A stretch of DNA of 32,045 bases, from NCBI GenBank assembly GCA_002394125.1, contig DGSY01000109.1, forward strand, positions 1,220 through 33,264, written 5' to 3'. Source of the stretch: Ruminococcus sp. UBA4350. GTDB lineage: Bacteria > Bacillota > Clostridia > Oscillospirales > Ruminococcaceae. The notes under the pieces are model-generated. The model saw nothing but the letters and a program-made list of their open reading frames with translations. It was not told the origin of the DNA and did not search any database. A program made the position numbers and the translations under genes. Below, in pieces: positions 8,469-17,183 of the stretch; the first letter of the stretch is position 1; every line of letters begins with the position of its first letter.

Positions 8469-10228
8469 GCATCCGGATCGCAGTCGGAAAGGGAAGCTGC
8501 GGCATCGCGGCCGGCGCACAGAAGGTCTATGACGGTCTGGAGCAGGCGCTTTCCGGTTCCGATATCTCACTCGGCACGGTCGGCTGCATCGGTATGTGCT
8601 GGCTGGAGCCGATCGTCGATGTCTACGAAAACGGCAGACTGACCGAACGGCTCGTTCATGTTGAGCCGCAGCATACAAAAATCATCGCGGAAGCCGTGCA
8701 GTCCGGCGATCATGCCGCACTCGCACCGCTGCGCATCTCCGATGATGACAGCAGCTTCCTCACCAAGCAGACCCGCATCGCGCTCCGCAACTGCGGCATC
8801 ATTGATCCGGAGTCCATCGAAAGCGCAATGGCGGCAGGCGGATATTCCGCCATTACGCGCATTCTCTCGCGGGAAAACGGCATGACGCCCGAAGCGGTCA
8901 TCGAATGCATCAAGGTTTCCGGCCTTGCCGGACGCGGCGGCGCGGGCTTCCCGACATGGTTCAAATGGAACGCCGCAAGGCAGTCGCCCGGCGATGAGAA
9001 ATATCTGATCTGCAATGCGGACGAGGGCGACCCCGGCGCATTCATGGACAGAGCCGTGATCGAATCCGATCCGCATACGCTGATCGAGGGAATGCTGATC
9101 GGCGCATACGCGATCGGTGCGCAGGAGGCGATCGTCTATGTCCGTGCGGAGTATCCGCTGGCGATCAAGCGTCTGGAGCTGGCGATCGCGCAGGCCCGCG
9201 AAGCCGGCTACATCGGCAAAAACATCCTCGGATCGGATTTCTCCTGCGAATTCCGCATCAAGGCGGGCGCGGGCGCATTCGTCTGCGGCGAGGAGACCGC
9301 ACTGATCGAATCGCTGGAGGGACAGCGCGGAATGCCGCGTCTGAAGCCGCCGTTCCCGGCGCAGTCCGGCTACTGGCAGAAGCCCTCCAATATCAACAAT
9401 GTCGAGACCTATGCGAATGTCGCATGGATCATCACGAACGGCGGCGAAGCCTTTGCCGCAATGGGCACGGAGGATTCCAAGGGCACGAAGGTCTTTGCGC
9501 TGACCGGCAAGATCCGGCGCGGCGGCCTTGTCGAGATCCCGATGGGCATGACGCTCCGGCAGGTCATTTTCGATATCGGCGGCGGCATCCGCGACGGCGG
9601 GACATTCAAGGCCGTGCAGATGGGCGGCCCCTCCGGCGGATGTATTCCGGAATCGCTGCTCGATACCGTGATCGACTACAAAAAGCTCGCCGCGACCGGC
9701 GCGATCATGGGCAGCGGCGGCATGGTCGTCATGGACGATTCGACCTGTATGGTCAATATGGCGAAATTCTTCCTCGATTTCACCGCGAAGGAATCCTGCG
9801 GAAAATGCGTCCACTGCCGCATCGGTACAAAGCGCTTGCAGGAGATCCTCACGCGCATTGTCGAGGGCAAAGGCAAAGAGGGCGATATCGAGCTGCTGGA
9901 GGAGCTGTGCAATGCTGTCCGCGACGGCGCGCTCTGCGGTCTCGGCCAGACGGCGCCGAATCCGGTGCTGTCCACGCTGCGCTATTTCCGTGACGAATTC
10001 GAGGCGCATATCCGTGAGCATCGCTGTCCCGCGCATACCTGCACGGAGCTGCTGCAATACATGATCGACCCGCAGAAATGCAAGGGCTGCACGGCCTGTG
10101 CGCGGAAATGTCCCGTCACGGCGATCTCCGGCGCAGTCAAAGAGCCGCATGAAATCAATGCGCGGGTCTGCATCAAATGCGGCCAGTGCATGAGCGTCTG
10201 CAAATTCGGCGCAGTCAGCGTCACCTGA
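8465..10228 (+). CDS. NuoF/HydB-like FMN- and NAD(H)-binding subunit with C-terminal ferredoxin domain
   Basis: 587 residues. Domains in order: N-terminal thioredoxin-like [2Fe-2S] domain (GCIGMCWLEP, about 1-100); NuoF FMN/NADH core (GLAGRGGAGFPTWFKW near 155, then NADEGDPGAFMDR, then AGAGAFVCGEETALIESLEG); SLBB region; a [4Fe-4S] helical domain (ESCGKCVHCRIGTKR); and a C-terminal 2x[4Fe-4S] ferredoxin domain (CKGCTACARKCP and CIKCGQCMSVC). This architecture is that of HydB and of StnB-like proteins, in which the flavin exchanges electrons with NAD(H) and ferredoxin is the low-potential partner. It overlaps the upstream gene by 4 nt and has its own AAGGAGG site. The subunit is certain as a NuoF homologue; the exact complex is inferred from the neighbours. 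Confidence 0.92.
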   Translation: MSIRIAVGKGSCGIAAGAQKVYDGLEQALSGSDISLGTVGCIGMCWLEPIVDVYENGRLTERLVHVEPQHTKIIAEAVQSGDHAALAPLRISDDDSSFLTKQTRIALRNCGIIDPESIESAMAAGGYSAITRILSRENGMTPEAVIECIKVSGLAGRGGAGFPTWFKWNAARQSPGDEKYLICNADEGDPGAFMDRAVIESDPHTLIEGMLIGAYAIGAQEAIVYVRAEYPLAIKRLELAIAQAREAGYIGKNILGSDFSCEFRIKAGAGAFVCGEETALIESLEGQRGMPRLKPPFPAQSGYWQKPSNINNVETYANVAWIITNGGEAFAAMGTEDSKGTKVFALTGKIRRGGLVEIPMGMTLRQVIFDIGGGIRDGGTFKAVQMGGPSGGCIPESLLDTVIDYKKLAATGAIMGSGGMVVMDDSTCMVNMAKFFLDFTAKESCGKCVHCRIGTKRLQEILTRIVEGKGKEGDIELLEELCNAVRDGALCGLGQTAPNPVLSTLRYFRDEFEAHIREHRCPAHTCTELLQYMIDPQKCKGCTACARKCPVTAISGAVKEPHEINARVCIKCGQCMSVCKFGAVSVT

Positions 10229-10242
10229 CCGGGTGGAGACGG

Positions 10243-10319
10243 TCAGATGATGCAATGCATGATATCCGATCCGAAAGATCATCTGATAATTGTAAGGATA
10301 ATGGCATTTTGTAAGGATA
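10243..10319 (+). repeat. Inverted repeat and 11-bp direct repeat inside the operon, before the third subunit
   Basis: The 111-bp gap between the second and third subunit genes holds a perfect 9-bp inverted repeat, TCAGATGAT (10243-10251) with ATCATCTGA (10278-10286). TTGTAAGGATA then occurs twice (10290-10300 and 10309-10319, period 19). The true ribosome site AGGAGA follows at 10331. The function is unknown. Confidence 0.7.
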
Positions 10320-10339
10320 TGTGAGGTTTTAGGAGAACC

Positions 10340-12418
10340 ATGAATCAAATACATTTCACCATAAACGGCGTACCCTGCGTCTGCGGGGAGGGTACTTCGA
10401 TCCTTCAGGCTGCAAAGCTGAACGGCATCGAGATCCCGAACCTCTGCAATGACGAGAGTGTGCGCGTCTACGGCGCGTGCGGACTCTGCGCAGTCGAGGT
10501 GCTCGACGACGGCAGAGGCAGAGCGCTCCCGAAGCTGCTCCGCGCCTGCTCCGCAAAAGCAATGGAGGGCTATGTCGTCCGCTTCGATACCGAACGCGTG
10601 AACCAGTCGCGCAAGATCGCGCTGGAGCTGCTGATGAGTGACCATACCGGCGACTGCCGCGGCCCGTGTCAGCTCAACTGTCCCGCCGGCACCGACTGTC
10701 AGGGATATGTCAAAAAGATCGCAGAGGGCGATTTTCACGGCGCCGTGCAGATCATCAAGGAAAAGATCCCGCTCCCCGCTTCGATCGGCAGAGTATGTCC
10801 GCATCCCTGCGAGCAGAACTGCCGCAGAGGACTGGTCGAATCGCCGATCTCGATCGCATTTCTCAAAGCACACGCCGCTGACCGCGATCTCGAAGCGGAT
10901 ACCTACCGCCCCGCCTGCGCACCGGAGACCGGAAAGCGCATTGCAGTCATCGGCGGCGGCCCCGCCGGACTGACGGCGGCATTCGATCTGCGCCGCCGCG
11001 GACATCAGGTCACGGTCTTCGATGCCGCAGAGAAAATGGGCGGTATGCTGCGCTACGGCATCCCCGCCTACCGTCTGCCGAAGGATCTGCTCGACCGCGA
11101 GATCGCGGAGATCGCAGCGCTCGGCATTGAACTGCGGAACAATATGCGGCTCGGCAGAGATATCACGCTCGGTCAGCTCCGCAAAGAGTATGACGCTGTG
11201 ATCCTCGCGGTCGGCGCATGGAGCAGCATGGCGATGCGCGTCCCCGGCGAGGAGCTGGAGGGCGTCGGCGGCGGCATCGGCTTCCTGCATGATATCAGCT
11301 CCGGCGAGGGCGCAGTCCCTGATCTCAAGGGCAAGCGCGTCGCGGTCTGCGGCGGCGGCAATACTGCAATGGATGCCTGCCGGACGGCTGTCCGCTGCGG
11401 CGCGGAGACGGTCTATGTCATTTACCGCAGAACGCGCAGCGAAATGCCCGCAGATGCGGTCGAGATCGAGGAGTCGATCGAGGAGGGCGTGACCTATAAA
11501 TTCCTGACAAATCCCGCAGAGATCATCGGCGAAAACGGCAAAGTGAAGCAGATCCGTTTGCAGGTCATGGAGCTGGGTGAGCCGGACGCCTCCGGCAGAC
11601 GGTCGCCGGTTCCGGTCGAGGGCAAATTTGAAACGCTCGATGTCGATCTTGTCATCATGGCGATCGGTCAGCGGCTCGATCCCGCCGGGCTTGACGGCAT
11701 CACGCTGACAAAAAAGGGAACGATCGAGGCGGACAGCGCGACATTCCTGACGAATCTTGAAAATGTGTATGCGGTCGGCGATGCGACGAACCGCGGCGCG
11801 TCTATCGCGATCGAAGCGATCGGCGAGGGCGGAAAATGTGCCGCCGTGGTCGATTCGGCACTGCGCGGCGAGCGGAAGCCATACCGTGCGCCGTTCTACT
11901 CGAAGAAAAATGTCACGGCGGCGGATCTCGCTGACCGTGAGAAGCAGCCGCGCTGTCAGATGCCGGTCAGACCGGCGGCGGAACGGCGGACGGATTTTGC
12001 ACCGGTCAATCTCGGATTCTCCGATGAAACCGCGATCGCGGAAGCAAAGCGCTGTCTGGAATGCGGCTGCCACGATTATCACGACTGCAAGCTGATCCGC
12101 TATGCACAGCAGCAGGAGATCCATCCGGAGCGCTTCGACGGCGTGCGCAATCAGCATGAAAAGGAACAGCGGCTCGAAGTCATTGAGCGCGACAACGGCA
12201 AATGCATCCTCTGCGGACTCTGTGTGCGCGTCTGCGATGAGGTCGCGAAGCAGGGCATTCTCGGTCTGGTCGGGCGCGGATTCCCGACAGCCGTCAAGCC
12301 GGAATTCCGTTCGCCGGAGACGATCCGCATCTGCGCGGAATGCGGCAAATGTGCAGCGGCGTGTCCGACCGGTGCGCTGCGCCTGATCGGATCCGGTTCC
12401 GAAGTATCATGCACCTGA
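10340..12418 (+). CDS. NfnB/GltD-like FAD-NADP(H) subunit with N-terminal [2Fe-2S] and C-terminal ferredoxin domains (StnA-like)
   Basis: 692 residues. Domains: a NuoG/HydA-type [2Fe-2S] ferredoxin (YGACGLCAVEVL; about 1-95); a GltD-like Fe-S helical region (CRGPCQLNCPAGTDCQGY, CPHPCEQNCRRG; about 100-190); the FAD Rossmann motif VIGGGPAGLTAAFDL; the NAD(P) motif VCGGGNTAMDACRTA with YRRTRSEMPA, favouring NADPH as in NfnB and GltD; and a C-terminal double [4Fe-4S] domain (CILCGLCVRVC, CAECGKCAAACP). Together with the NuoE- and NuoF-like genes this matches Stn-type complexes, which link NADPH with NADH and ferredoxin. No glutamate synthase large subunit is nearby, so a GltD role is unlikely. 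The start follows AGGAGA. Direct proof of bifurcation is not available from sequence. Confidence 0.88.
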   Translation: MNQIHFTINGVPCVCGEGTSILQAAKLNGIEIPNLCNDESVRVYGACGLCAVEVLDDGRGRALPKLLRACSAKAMEGYVVRFDTERVNQSRKIALELLMSDHTGDCRGPCQLNCPAGTDCQGYVKKIAEGDFHGAVQIIKEKIPLPASIGRVCPHPCEQNCRRGLVESPISIAFLKAHAADRDLEADTYRPACAPETGKRIAVIGGGPAGLTAAFDLRRRGHQVTVFDAAEKMGGMLRYGIPAYRLPKDLLDREIAEIAALGIELRNNMRLGRDITLGQLRKEYDAVILAVGAWSSMAMRVPGEELEGVGGGIGFLHDISSGEGAVPDLKGKRVAVCGGGNTAMDACRTAVRCGAETVYVIYRRTRSEMPADAVEIEESIEEGVTYKFLTNPAEIIGENGKVKQIRLQVMELGEPDASGRRSPVPVEGKFETLDVDLVIMAIGQRLDPAGLDGITLTKKGTIEADSATFLTNLENVYAVGDATNRGASIAIEAIGEGGKCAAVVDSALRGERKPYRAPFYSKKNVTAADLADREKQPRCQMPVRPAAERRTDFAPVNLGFSDETAIAEAKRCLECGCHDYHDCKLIRYAQQQEIHPERFDGVRNQHEKEQRLEVIERDNGKCILCGLCVRVCDEVAKQGILGLVGRGFPTAVKPEFRSPETIRICAECGKCAAACPTGALRLIGSGSEVSCT

Positions 12419-12446
12419 CTGACAAAATCATATCGGGGAGGGCTCT

Positions 12447-13895
12447 ATGAAACTCACCTACGGCATCTCTGACAAACCGCAGGCCGGTCATCTGCTGGTC
12501 TTTGCATTGCAGCAAATGCTGGCGATCCTCGCGGCGACCATCGCAGTTCCCATGATCATCGGCAACGGCATGACACCGGCCGCCGCGATGTTCGGCGCAG
12601 GCGTCGGCACGATCACCTATCTGCTGTTCACGAAATTCAAAAGTCCGGTATTTCTCGGCTCCTCCTTTGCATTTCTCGGCTCGATGAGCGCGGCCTTTGC
12701 GGGCGGCGTTTCGATGCAGCTCGGAATGCTCGGACTGATCGTCGGCGCGGCACTCGCGGGAATGGTCTATGTGCTGCTGGCACTGATCGTCAAAAGTGTC
12801 GGTGTCGGCTGGCTCAACCGTCTGATGCCGCCGGTCGTCATCGGCCCGACTGTTGCAATCATCGGCCTGTCACTTGCAAAAAATGCGATCGGCGATCTGC
12901 AAAGGGGCGATGTGATGCTGAATGCGGACACGCCGGCGGCCTCGCCCTTTGCCGCAATGCTCTGCGGCCTGATCACACTGTTTGTGGTCATGGCCTGCTC
13001 GGTATTCGGCAAAAAAACGCTCCGGCTGATCCCGTTTATCATCGGCATTCTGGTCGGCTACGGCTGTGCCGCGATCCTCACGGCGATCGGCATTTCTGCA
13101 AATATCCCGTCCATACAGATCATTGATTTCAGCGTATTCAGACAGTATCTCATGCCGGACGGAACTGTCACGCTGCGCTCTTTCCTGCGCGTGCCGGATC
13201 TGATTTTTCCGGAGGCTTTCAAGGGCATCGGTCAGATGAACGGCACCTATTTTCTGGAGATCCTCGCGGCATATGTTCCGGTCGCATTCGTCGTATTTTC
13301 GGAGCATATCGCCGATCACAAGAACCTCTCCACGATCATCGGCAGGGATCTGCTGGTAAATCCGGGACTCACACGCACACTGCTCGGCGACGGCATCGGC
13401 TCGATGCTCGGCGCATTCTTCGGCGGATGTCCGAACACGACCTACGGCGAGTCGATCGCCTGCGTCGCGATCACCGGCAACGCCAGCACCGTGACGATCT
13501 TCGCGGCGGCGATCGGCTGTATCCTGCTGTCATTCATCACGCCGCTGGTCGCATTTGTTGATTCGATCCCGTCCTGCGTCATGGGCGGCGTCTGCATCGC
13601 ACTCTATGGCTTTATCGCGGTCTCCGGCCTGAAAATGCTGAAGCAGGTCGATCTCGATCAGAACCGCAATCTCTTTGTGGCATCTGTCATTCTGATCGCG
13701 GGCATCGGCGGGCTGAGCCTGAACTTCGGCCCCGTCACGATCACGGAGGTCGCATCGGCTCTGATCCTCGGCATTCTCACGAATCTGATCCTGCATACCG
13801 GCAAGGAATCACCGGAGGAGCCGTTTGAGACGGCCGAACCGTTCAAAGCTGCTCCGGCAAAGCGGCCGCAGACCAAAAAGAAAAAGCATAAATAA
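12447..13895 (+). CDS. uraA: Uracil/xanthine permease, NCS2 family (UraA-like)
   Basis: A 482-residue polytopic membrane protein of the nucleobase-ascorbate (NCS2) family. UraA-like signatures are present: SSFAFLGSM in the first half, VVFSEHIADHKNLSTIIGRDLL, TRTLLGDG, and FGGCPNTTYGESIACVAITGNAS, whose Glu corresponds to the substrate-contacting residue of UraA. It imports a pyrimidine or purine base with protons. It starts 28 bp after the transhydrogenase gene behind GGGGAGGG with no terminator between, so it is probably co-transcribed. The C-terminus is lysine-rich (TKKKKHK). Uracil is the likelier substrate, but xanthine cannot be excluded. Confidence 0.85.
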   Translation: MKLTYGISDKPQAGHLLVFALQQMLAILAATIAVPMIIGNGMTPAAAMFGAGVGTITYLLFTKFKSPVFLGSSFAFLGSMSAAFAGGVSMQLGMLGLIVGAALAGMVYVLLALIVKSVGVGWLNRLMPPVVIGPTVAIIGLSLAKNAIGDLQRGDVMLNADTPAASPFAAMLCGLITLFVVMACSVFGKKTLRLIPFIIGILVGYGCAAILTAIGISANIPSIQIIDFSVFRQYLMPDGTVTLRSFLRVPDLIFPEAFKGIGQMNGTYFLEILAAYVPVAFVVFSEHIADHKNLSTIIGRDLLVNPGLTRTLLGDGIGSMLGAFFGGCPNTTYGESIACVAITGNASTVTIFAAAIGCILLSFITPLVAFVDSIPSCVMGGVCIALYGFIAVSGLKMLKQVDLDQNRNLFVASVILIAGIGGLSLNFGPVTITEVASALILGILTNLILHTGKESPEEPFETAEPFKAAPAKRPQTKKKKHK

Positions 13896-13901
13896 ACGCA
13901 G

Positions 13902-13936
13902 AAGGCAGGGAGCATCACACTCCCTGCCTTGATTTT
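13902..13936. terminator. Bidirectional terminator between the permease and the VOC protein gene
   Basis: AAGGCAGGGAG (13902-13912) pairs perfectly with CTCCCTGCCTT (13920-13930) over a 7-nt loop and is followed by GATTTTAT. The convergent gene stops at 13935. Confidence 0.85.
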
Positions 13937-14336
13937 ATCTGTCGAACGGCCTGTTGAATGAGCCGATCTCAATGAGATTGCCCTCCGGATCGGCGATGTA
14001 ACAGGTGCGCTGTCCCCACGGCTCGGTCTCCGGCTCCAGAACCGGCTCCGCGCCCTTTCCGACTGCATCCCGGAATGCCGCATCGACCTCGTCAAATGTA
14101 TCGACATAGAGCGCGATCTCCGAATGCCCGTTCAGCCCCTTGACATACGCATATTTCCGGCGCGTCATCTTCTCAAAATCCCGCCGGCCGTAAAGCAGGA
14201 ACAGCGTGCCGTCCTTCACAAGGTAAACATTGGAGGTATCCTCCGCTTCTTTGATCTCAAATCCGAGAACATCCCGGTAAAAGCGGATCATCTTCCCCAT
14301 ATCCTCCACAAAAAGCCCGAAGCCGTCCAGTCTCAT
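13935..14336 (-). CDS. VOC (glyoxalase/bleomycin-resistance-like) superfamily protein
   Basis: A 133-residue protein with two beta-alpha-beta-beta-beta half-modules: LFVEDMGKMIRFYRDVLGFE at the start, and HSEIALYVDTFDEVDAAF through IADPEGNLIEIGSF at the end, which are classic VOC signatures. Metal-binding or substrate residues cannot be assigned with confidence, so the reaction is unknown. The ATG at 14336 is preferred because AAAGGAG sits 6-7 nt upstream; the alternative GTG at 14351 lies on that ribosome site. It follows the ABC permease gene by 11 bp and probably belongs to the same transcript. Confidence 0.8.
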   Translation of the reverse strand: MRLDGFGLFVEDMGKMIRFYRDVLGFEIKEAEDTSNVYLVKDGTLFLLYGRRDFEKMTRRKYAYVKGLNGHSEIALYVDTFDEVDAAFRDAVGKGAEPVLEPETEPWGQRTCYIADPEGNLIEIGSFNRPFDR

Positions 14337-14347
14337 ACAAACTCCTT

Positions 14348-15151
14348 TCACGATCCGGTGCCGCTGTACCGCGTCGCACCGCGCATCCAGATCTTATAGC
14401 TCACATAGAAAAATACAATGCCGATGACCGGCGAGAGCCATGACAGCACCGGAACCTCGTCCGGCCGCAGGATCACAAGGCTCGGATAATACGCGATGAA
14501 TGCAATCGGGAAAATGAATGTGAAAATGAACCGGAACACCGGACTGAAAATCGTGACCGGATATTTCGCGTATTCCTTGAATCTCATGGCGAGATCCAGC
14601 ACATAGAACGAATTCTCGATCCAGAAGCAGGCCGCCGCCGCCGCGTTCTGCATGGCGATCATGATCAGCGATGCCGTCAGCAGAAAGACCAGCGTTTTCA
14701 GCAGCATCAGCGGCGTGACCGCGAGTCCCAGCTTGATCCATGCATAAATCAGCGTACCGAGCCCGAATGCGAGCTGTCCGAGTCCCTTGATGTCGAATAC
14801 CTCGGACTGATAATAGAAAAACAGATTGATCGGGCGGAAGCAGTATTTGATGAAGTCGCCGGAATAGACATTGCCGCGCAGATTCCAGTTGTTGTCGAAG
14901 AAGCACTGCACCGGCGTCAGCGCGACCAGCGAAAAGCCGTAGAGGAACAGCATTTCGTGATAGCTCCAGCCGTTGATCGAGGGGAAATTCCGGAACAGGA
15001 TCCAGAAGCCGATAAAGCCCGAAACATTCGTCAGGATCATGCCGATCGTCGAGATGATGAAATCCGCACGGTAGCTCATTTTGCTTTTGAGATCCTGCGC
15101 TAAAATCTTAAAATAGATGCGGATATAAAACCGCAGATTTTTCTTTTTCAT
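14348..15151 (-). CDS. ABC-2 type exporter permease (COG3694-like)
   Basis: A 267-residue protein with about six membrane helices and an N-terminal amphipathic start (RFYIRIYFKILAQDLKSKMSYRADF). FDNNWNLRGNVYSGDFIKYCFRPIN resembles the conserved cytosolic loop of this uncharacterised ABC permease family. It starts 3 bp after the previous permease with a GGAGG site, so the two are translated together and presumably form the membrane heterodimer of the exporter. The substrate is not evident. Such three-gene sets (ATPase, COG4587 permease, COG3694 permease) are common in Firmicutes and mostly uncharacterised. Confidence 0.85.
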   Translation of the reverse strand: MKKKNLRFYIRIYFKILAQDLKSKMSYRADFIISTIGMILTNVSGFIGFWILFRNFPSINGWSYHEMLFLYGFSLVALTPVQCFFDNNWNLRGNVYSGDFIKYCFRPINLFFYYQSEVFDIKGLGQLAFGLGTLIYAWIKLGLAVTPLMLLKTLVFLLTASLIMIAMQNAAAAACFWIENSFYVLDLAMRFKEYAKYPVTIFSPVFRFIFTFIFPIAFIAYYPSLVILRPDEVPVLSWLSPVIGIVFFYVSYKIWMRGATRYSGTGS

Positions 15152-15154
15152 TGC

Positions 15155-15958
15155 TCAGCCTCCGTTCACCGTAATCCTGCGGAGCGAGACCTTCCAGAAC
15201 AGCTTGCTGATGATCATCATCACAAGGCTCCAGAAAAGCTGTGTGCCGAGTGTCCGCAGGACGGATTCCGGCGCAGGATCCTTCGCGAGCAGAATCGTCA
15301 GCGGGGCATTGTAGATCGACTGGAACGGCAGATGCAGCACAAACTGCTTCAGCCCCTCCGGAAAGAATGCGATCGGAACGGTCGCGCCGGAGAGCAGCAG
15401 AACGATCACCTGCTTCATGATATTGATGCCCCAGATCGACTCCGTATAGAGACAGATCGTGCCGACGATATAGTCGATGCTGTAATTGATCGAGACCGCC
15501 AGAATCACCGACACGATGAAATACAGCAGATTGATGCCGAGCGGAATCGTGCCGTGCGTCACTGCCGCGACAATGAGAAATGTCGGCAGGAAGGTCAGGA
15601 AAAACTGCATCACAAAGGAGCCGGAATATGACCAGAACAGATATTTCCGGTATTCGATCGGTTTCAGCAGATCCAGCACGATCTTGCCGGACTGGATATT
15701 CCGCCCGATCTCCCAGACCGTATACATCTCCATAAAATTGAACAGCGCCGTCGCCAGCACCAGATAAATCAGCGTATCGGAAAAGGTCATGCCGTTGACG
15801 ATATCCGTTCCGGCAGAGGCGTAGATCGACTTCCAGAGGAAATAGACAACGATCAGATACAGCACATTGCCGACCGCGATGATCACAAATGACAGACGGA
15901 ACTGCAGCGCTTCGATCATGCCGGCGCGGGTGAGCGTCAGATATTTTTTGAGATTCAC
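15155..15958 (-). CDS. ABC-2 type exporter permease (COG4587-like)
   Basis: A 267-residue protein with six predicted helices. Family features include the N-terminal LTLTRAGMIEALQFRLSFVI, NGMTFSDTLIYLVLATALFN, and GRNIQSGKIVLDLLKPIEYR, the loop thought to contact the ATPase. The start is GTG at 15958, overlapping the ATPase stop by 4 nt (GTGA) and preceded by GAGGAGG, which settles the start and implies translational coupling. It partners with the permease encoded immediately downstream. Confidence 0.85.
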   Translation of the reverse strand: MNLKKYLTLTRAGMIEALQFRLSFVIIAVGNVLYLIVVYFLWKSIYASAGTDIVNGMTFSDTLIYLVLATALFNFMEMYTVWEIGRNIQSGKIVLDLLKPIEYRKYLFWSYSGSFVMQFFLTFLPTFLIVAAVTHGTIPLGINLLYFIVSVILAVSINYSIDYIVGTICLYTESIWGINIMKQVIVLLLSGATVPIAFFPEGLKQFVLHLPFQSIYNAPLTILLAKDPAPESVLRTLGTQLFWSLVMMIISKLFWKVSLRRITVNGG

Positions 15959-16956
15959 TGCACACCCTCCTCGTAAATCTTTTTGATGACCTCCTCGGTC
16001 GAGATCTCCTCCAGCTGCATATCGCGGATGCGGTGCGTTTTCTGGAGCTGCGCCAGCACATCCATGACCTTCTGCTTCTCCTCGTTCACAAGCACCGAGA
16101 TCCAGTCCTCATCCGCGGAGACTGCGCAGTCCGGCAGCGCTTTCCCGATCTCCTCCGCCTGCGCTTTGAGATCGCCGTCCACACGGATCTTGAGCGTGCG
16201 GTACGCGCCGAAAAAGCCCTTGAGATGCTCAATGTCATTGTCATAGAGCATCTTGCCCTTGTCGATGATGACGATGCGCTGACAGAGCGCGTCCACGTCG
16301 CCCATGTCATGCGTAGTCAGGATGACAGTCGTATGCTTTTCCCGGTTCAGCGCATGGATCAGCGTGCGGATCTTTGCTTTCATGGAAACATCCAGACCGA
16401 TCGTCGGTTCATCGAGAAAGACGATCTTCGGATTGTGCAGGAATGCCGCAAGAATATCGCTGAGCGTCCGCTGTCCGAGCGACATCTGCCGGACAGGTTT
16501 ATGCAGCAGCGGCTCGATATCGACGAGCGAGCGGTAGAGCTTCAGCATCCCCTCATAGTCCGCATCGGTGATCTGATAGATGTCCTTGAGAATGCGGAAG
16601 GATTCGATCAGCGGGAGCGCCCACCAGAGCTGCGAGCGCTGACCGAATACGACGCCGATCTCCTGCGCATTTTTCGTGCGGTTCTGATAGGGTACGACGC
16701 CGCCGATGAGGATCTCGCCGGAGGTCGGCTCCAGAACGCCGGTCATCATTTTGATCGTCGTGGATTTGCCGGCTCCGTTCGGGCCGAGATAGCCGACGAT
16801 CTCGCCCTGTTCGATCGTCATGCTGATATTGTCCACGGCGCGGACGGTTTTGTAATCGCGGGAGAACAGGTCTCTGAGACTGCCCTTCAGACCCTCCCGC
16901 CGGTTCAGCACCTTGAATTCTTTTGTCACATTTTTGATTTCGATAATCGCAGACAT
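15955..16956 (-). CDS. ABC transporter ATPase (COG4586-like, ABC-2 exporter)
   Basis: A 333-residue ATP-binding subunit. Walker A is GPNGAGKST, the signature is MSLGQR (the LSGGQ equivalent of this subfamily), Walker B is IVFLDEPTIGLD, and the H-loop is TTHDMGD. A C-terminal accessory region of about 90 residues follows the ATPase core, as is usual in COG4586 and DrrA-like proteins. ATG 16956 was chosen because it follows AAAGGATG; the frame extends upstream to 17049, but that part is promoter leader. It energises the two permeases of the same operon. Confidence 0.9.
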   Translation of the reverse strand: MSAIIEIKNVTKEFKVLNRREGLKGSLRDLFSRDYKTVRAVDNISMTIEQGEIVGYLGPNGAGKSTTIKMMTGVLEPTSGEILIGGVVPYQNRTKNAQEIGVVFGQRSQLWWALPLIESFRILKDIYQITDADYEGMLKLYRSLVDIEPLLHKPVRQMSLGQRTLSDILAAFLHNPKIVFLDEPTIGLDVSMKAKIRTLIHALNREKHTTVILTTHDMGDVDALCQRIVIIDKGKMLYDNDIEHLKGFFGAYRTLKIRVDGDLKAQAEEIGKALPDCAVSADEDWISVLVNEEKQKVMDVLAQLQKTHRIRDMQLEEISTEEVIKKIYEEGVQ

Positions 16957-17037
16957 TTTGTAACATCCTTTCGTGCGAAAACAGCTGTATCGGTTGAATG
17001 AATATACTTTATTTTGGTAACATATTGCTTGCGTATC

Positions 17038-17066
17038 AGTATACCACAAGAAAGCGAATTAGTCAA
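17038..17066 (-). promoter_or_regulatory. Sigma-A promoter of the ABC exporter operon
   Basis: On the - strand TTGACT (17061-17066), a 17-bp spacer and TATACT (17038-17043). The leader to the ATPase start is about 75 nt. Confidence 0.8.
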
Positions 17067-17109
17067 GATTAACCGTTCTGAAGCGCCAATGCTCCGGCAG
17101 TATCCGGAA

Positions 17110-17146
17110 CAAACTGACCGCCGCTCCAAACCGGAACGGCGGTCAG
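17110..17146 (-). terminator. Probable terminator of the M6 protease gene
   Basis: CTGACCGCCG (17114-17123) pairs with CGGCGGTCAG (17137-17146) with a 13-nt loop. On the - strand it is followed by TTTGTT, a weak U-run, so termination efficiency is uncertain. Confidence 0.65.
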
Positions 17147-17183
17147 ATATTGGTTGATTCAGATTTGTCGGTCTGCGTGTCCG

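Noticed and set aside
7971..10228. HydBC of an electron-bifurcating [FeFe]-hydrogenase
   Set aside because: No HydA with H-cluster motifs (TSCCPxW, MPCxxKxxE) follows; the third gene is NfnB-like.
8567..12157. A 1196-codon open frame antisense to the transhydrogenase genes
   Set aside because: It is the mirror of high-GC coding DNA: no ribosome site, Arg/Asp/Ala-rich low-complexity translation, no domain, while the + strand encodes certain proteins.
10340..12418. Glutamate synthase small subunit (GltD) for the third subunit
   Set aside because: It has extra N-terminal [2Fe-2S] and C-terminal ferredoxin domains and lies with NuoE/NuoF-like genes, not with gltB.
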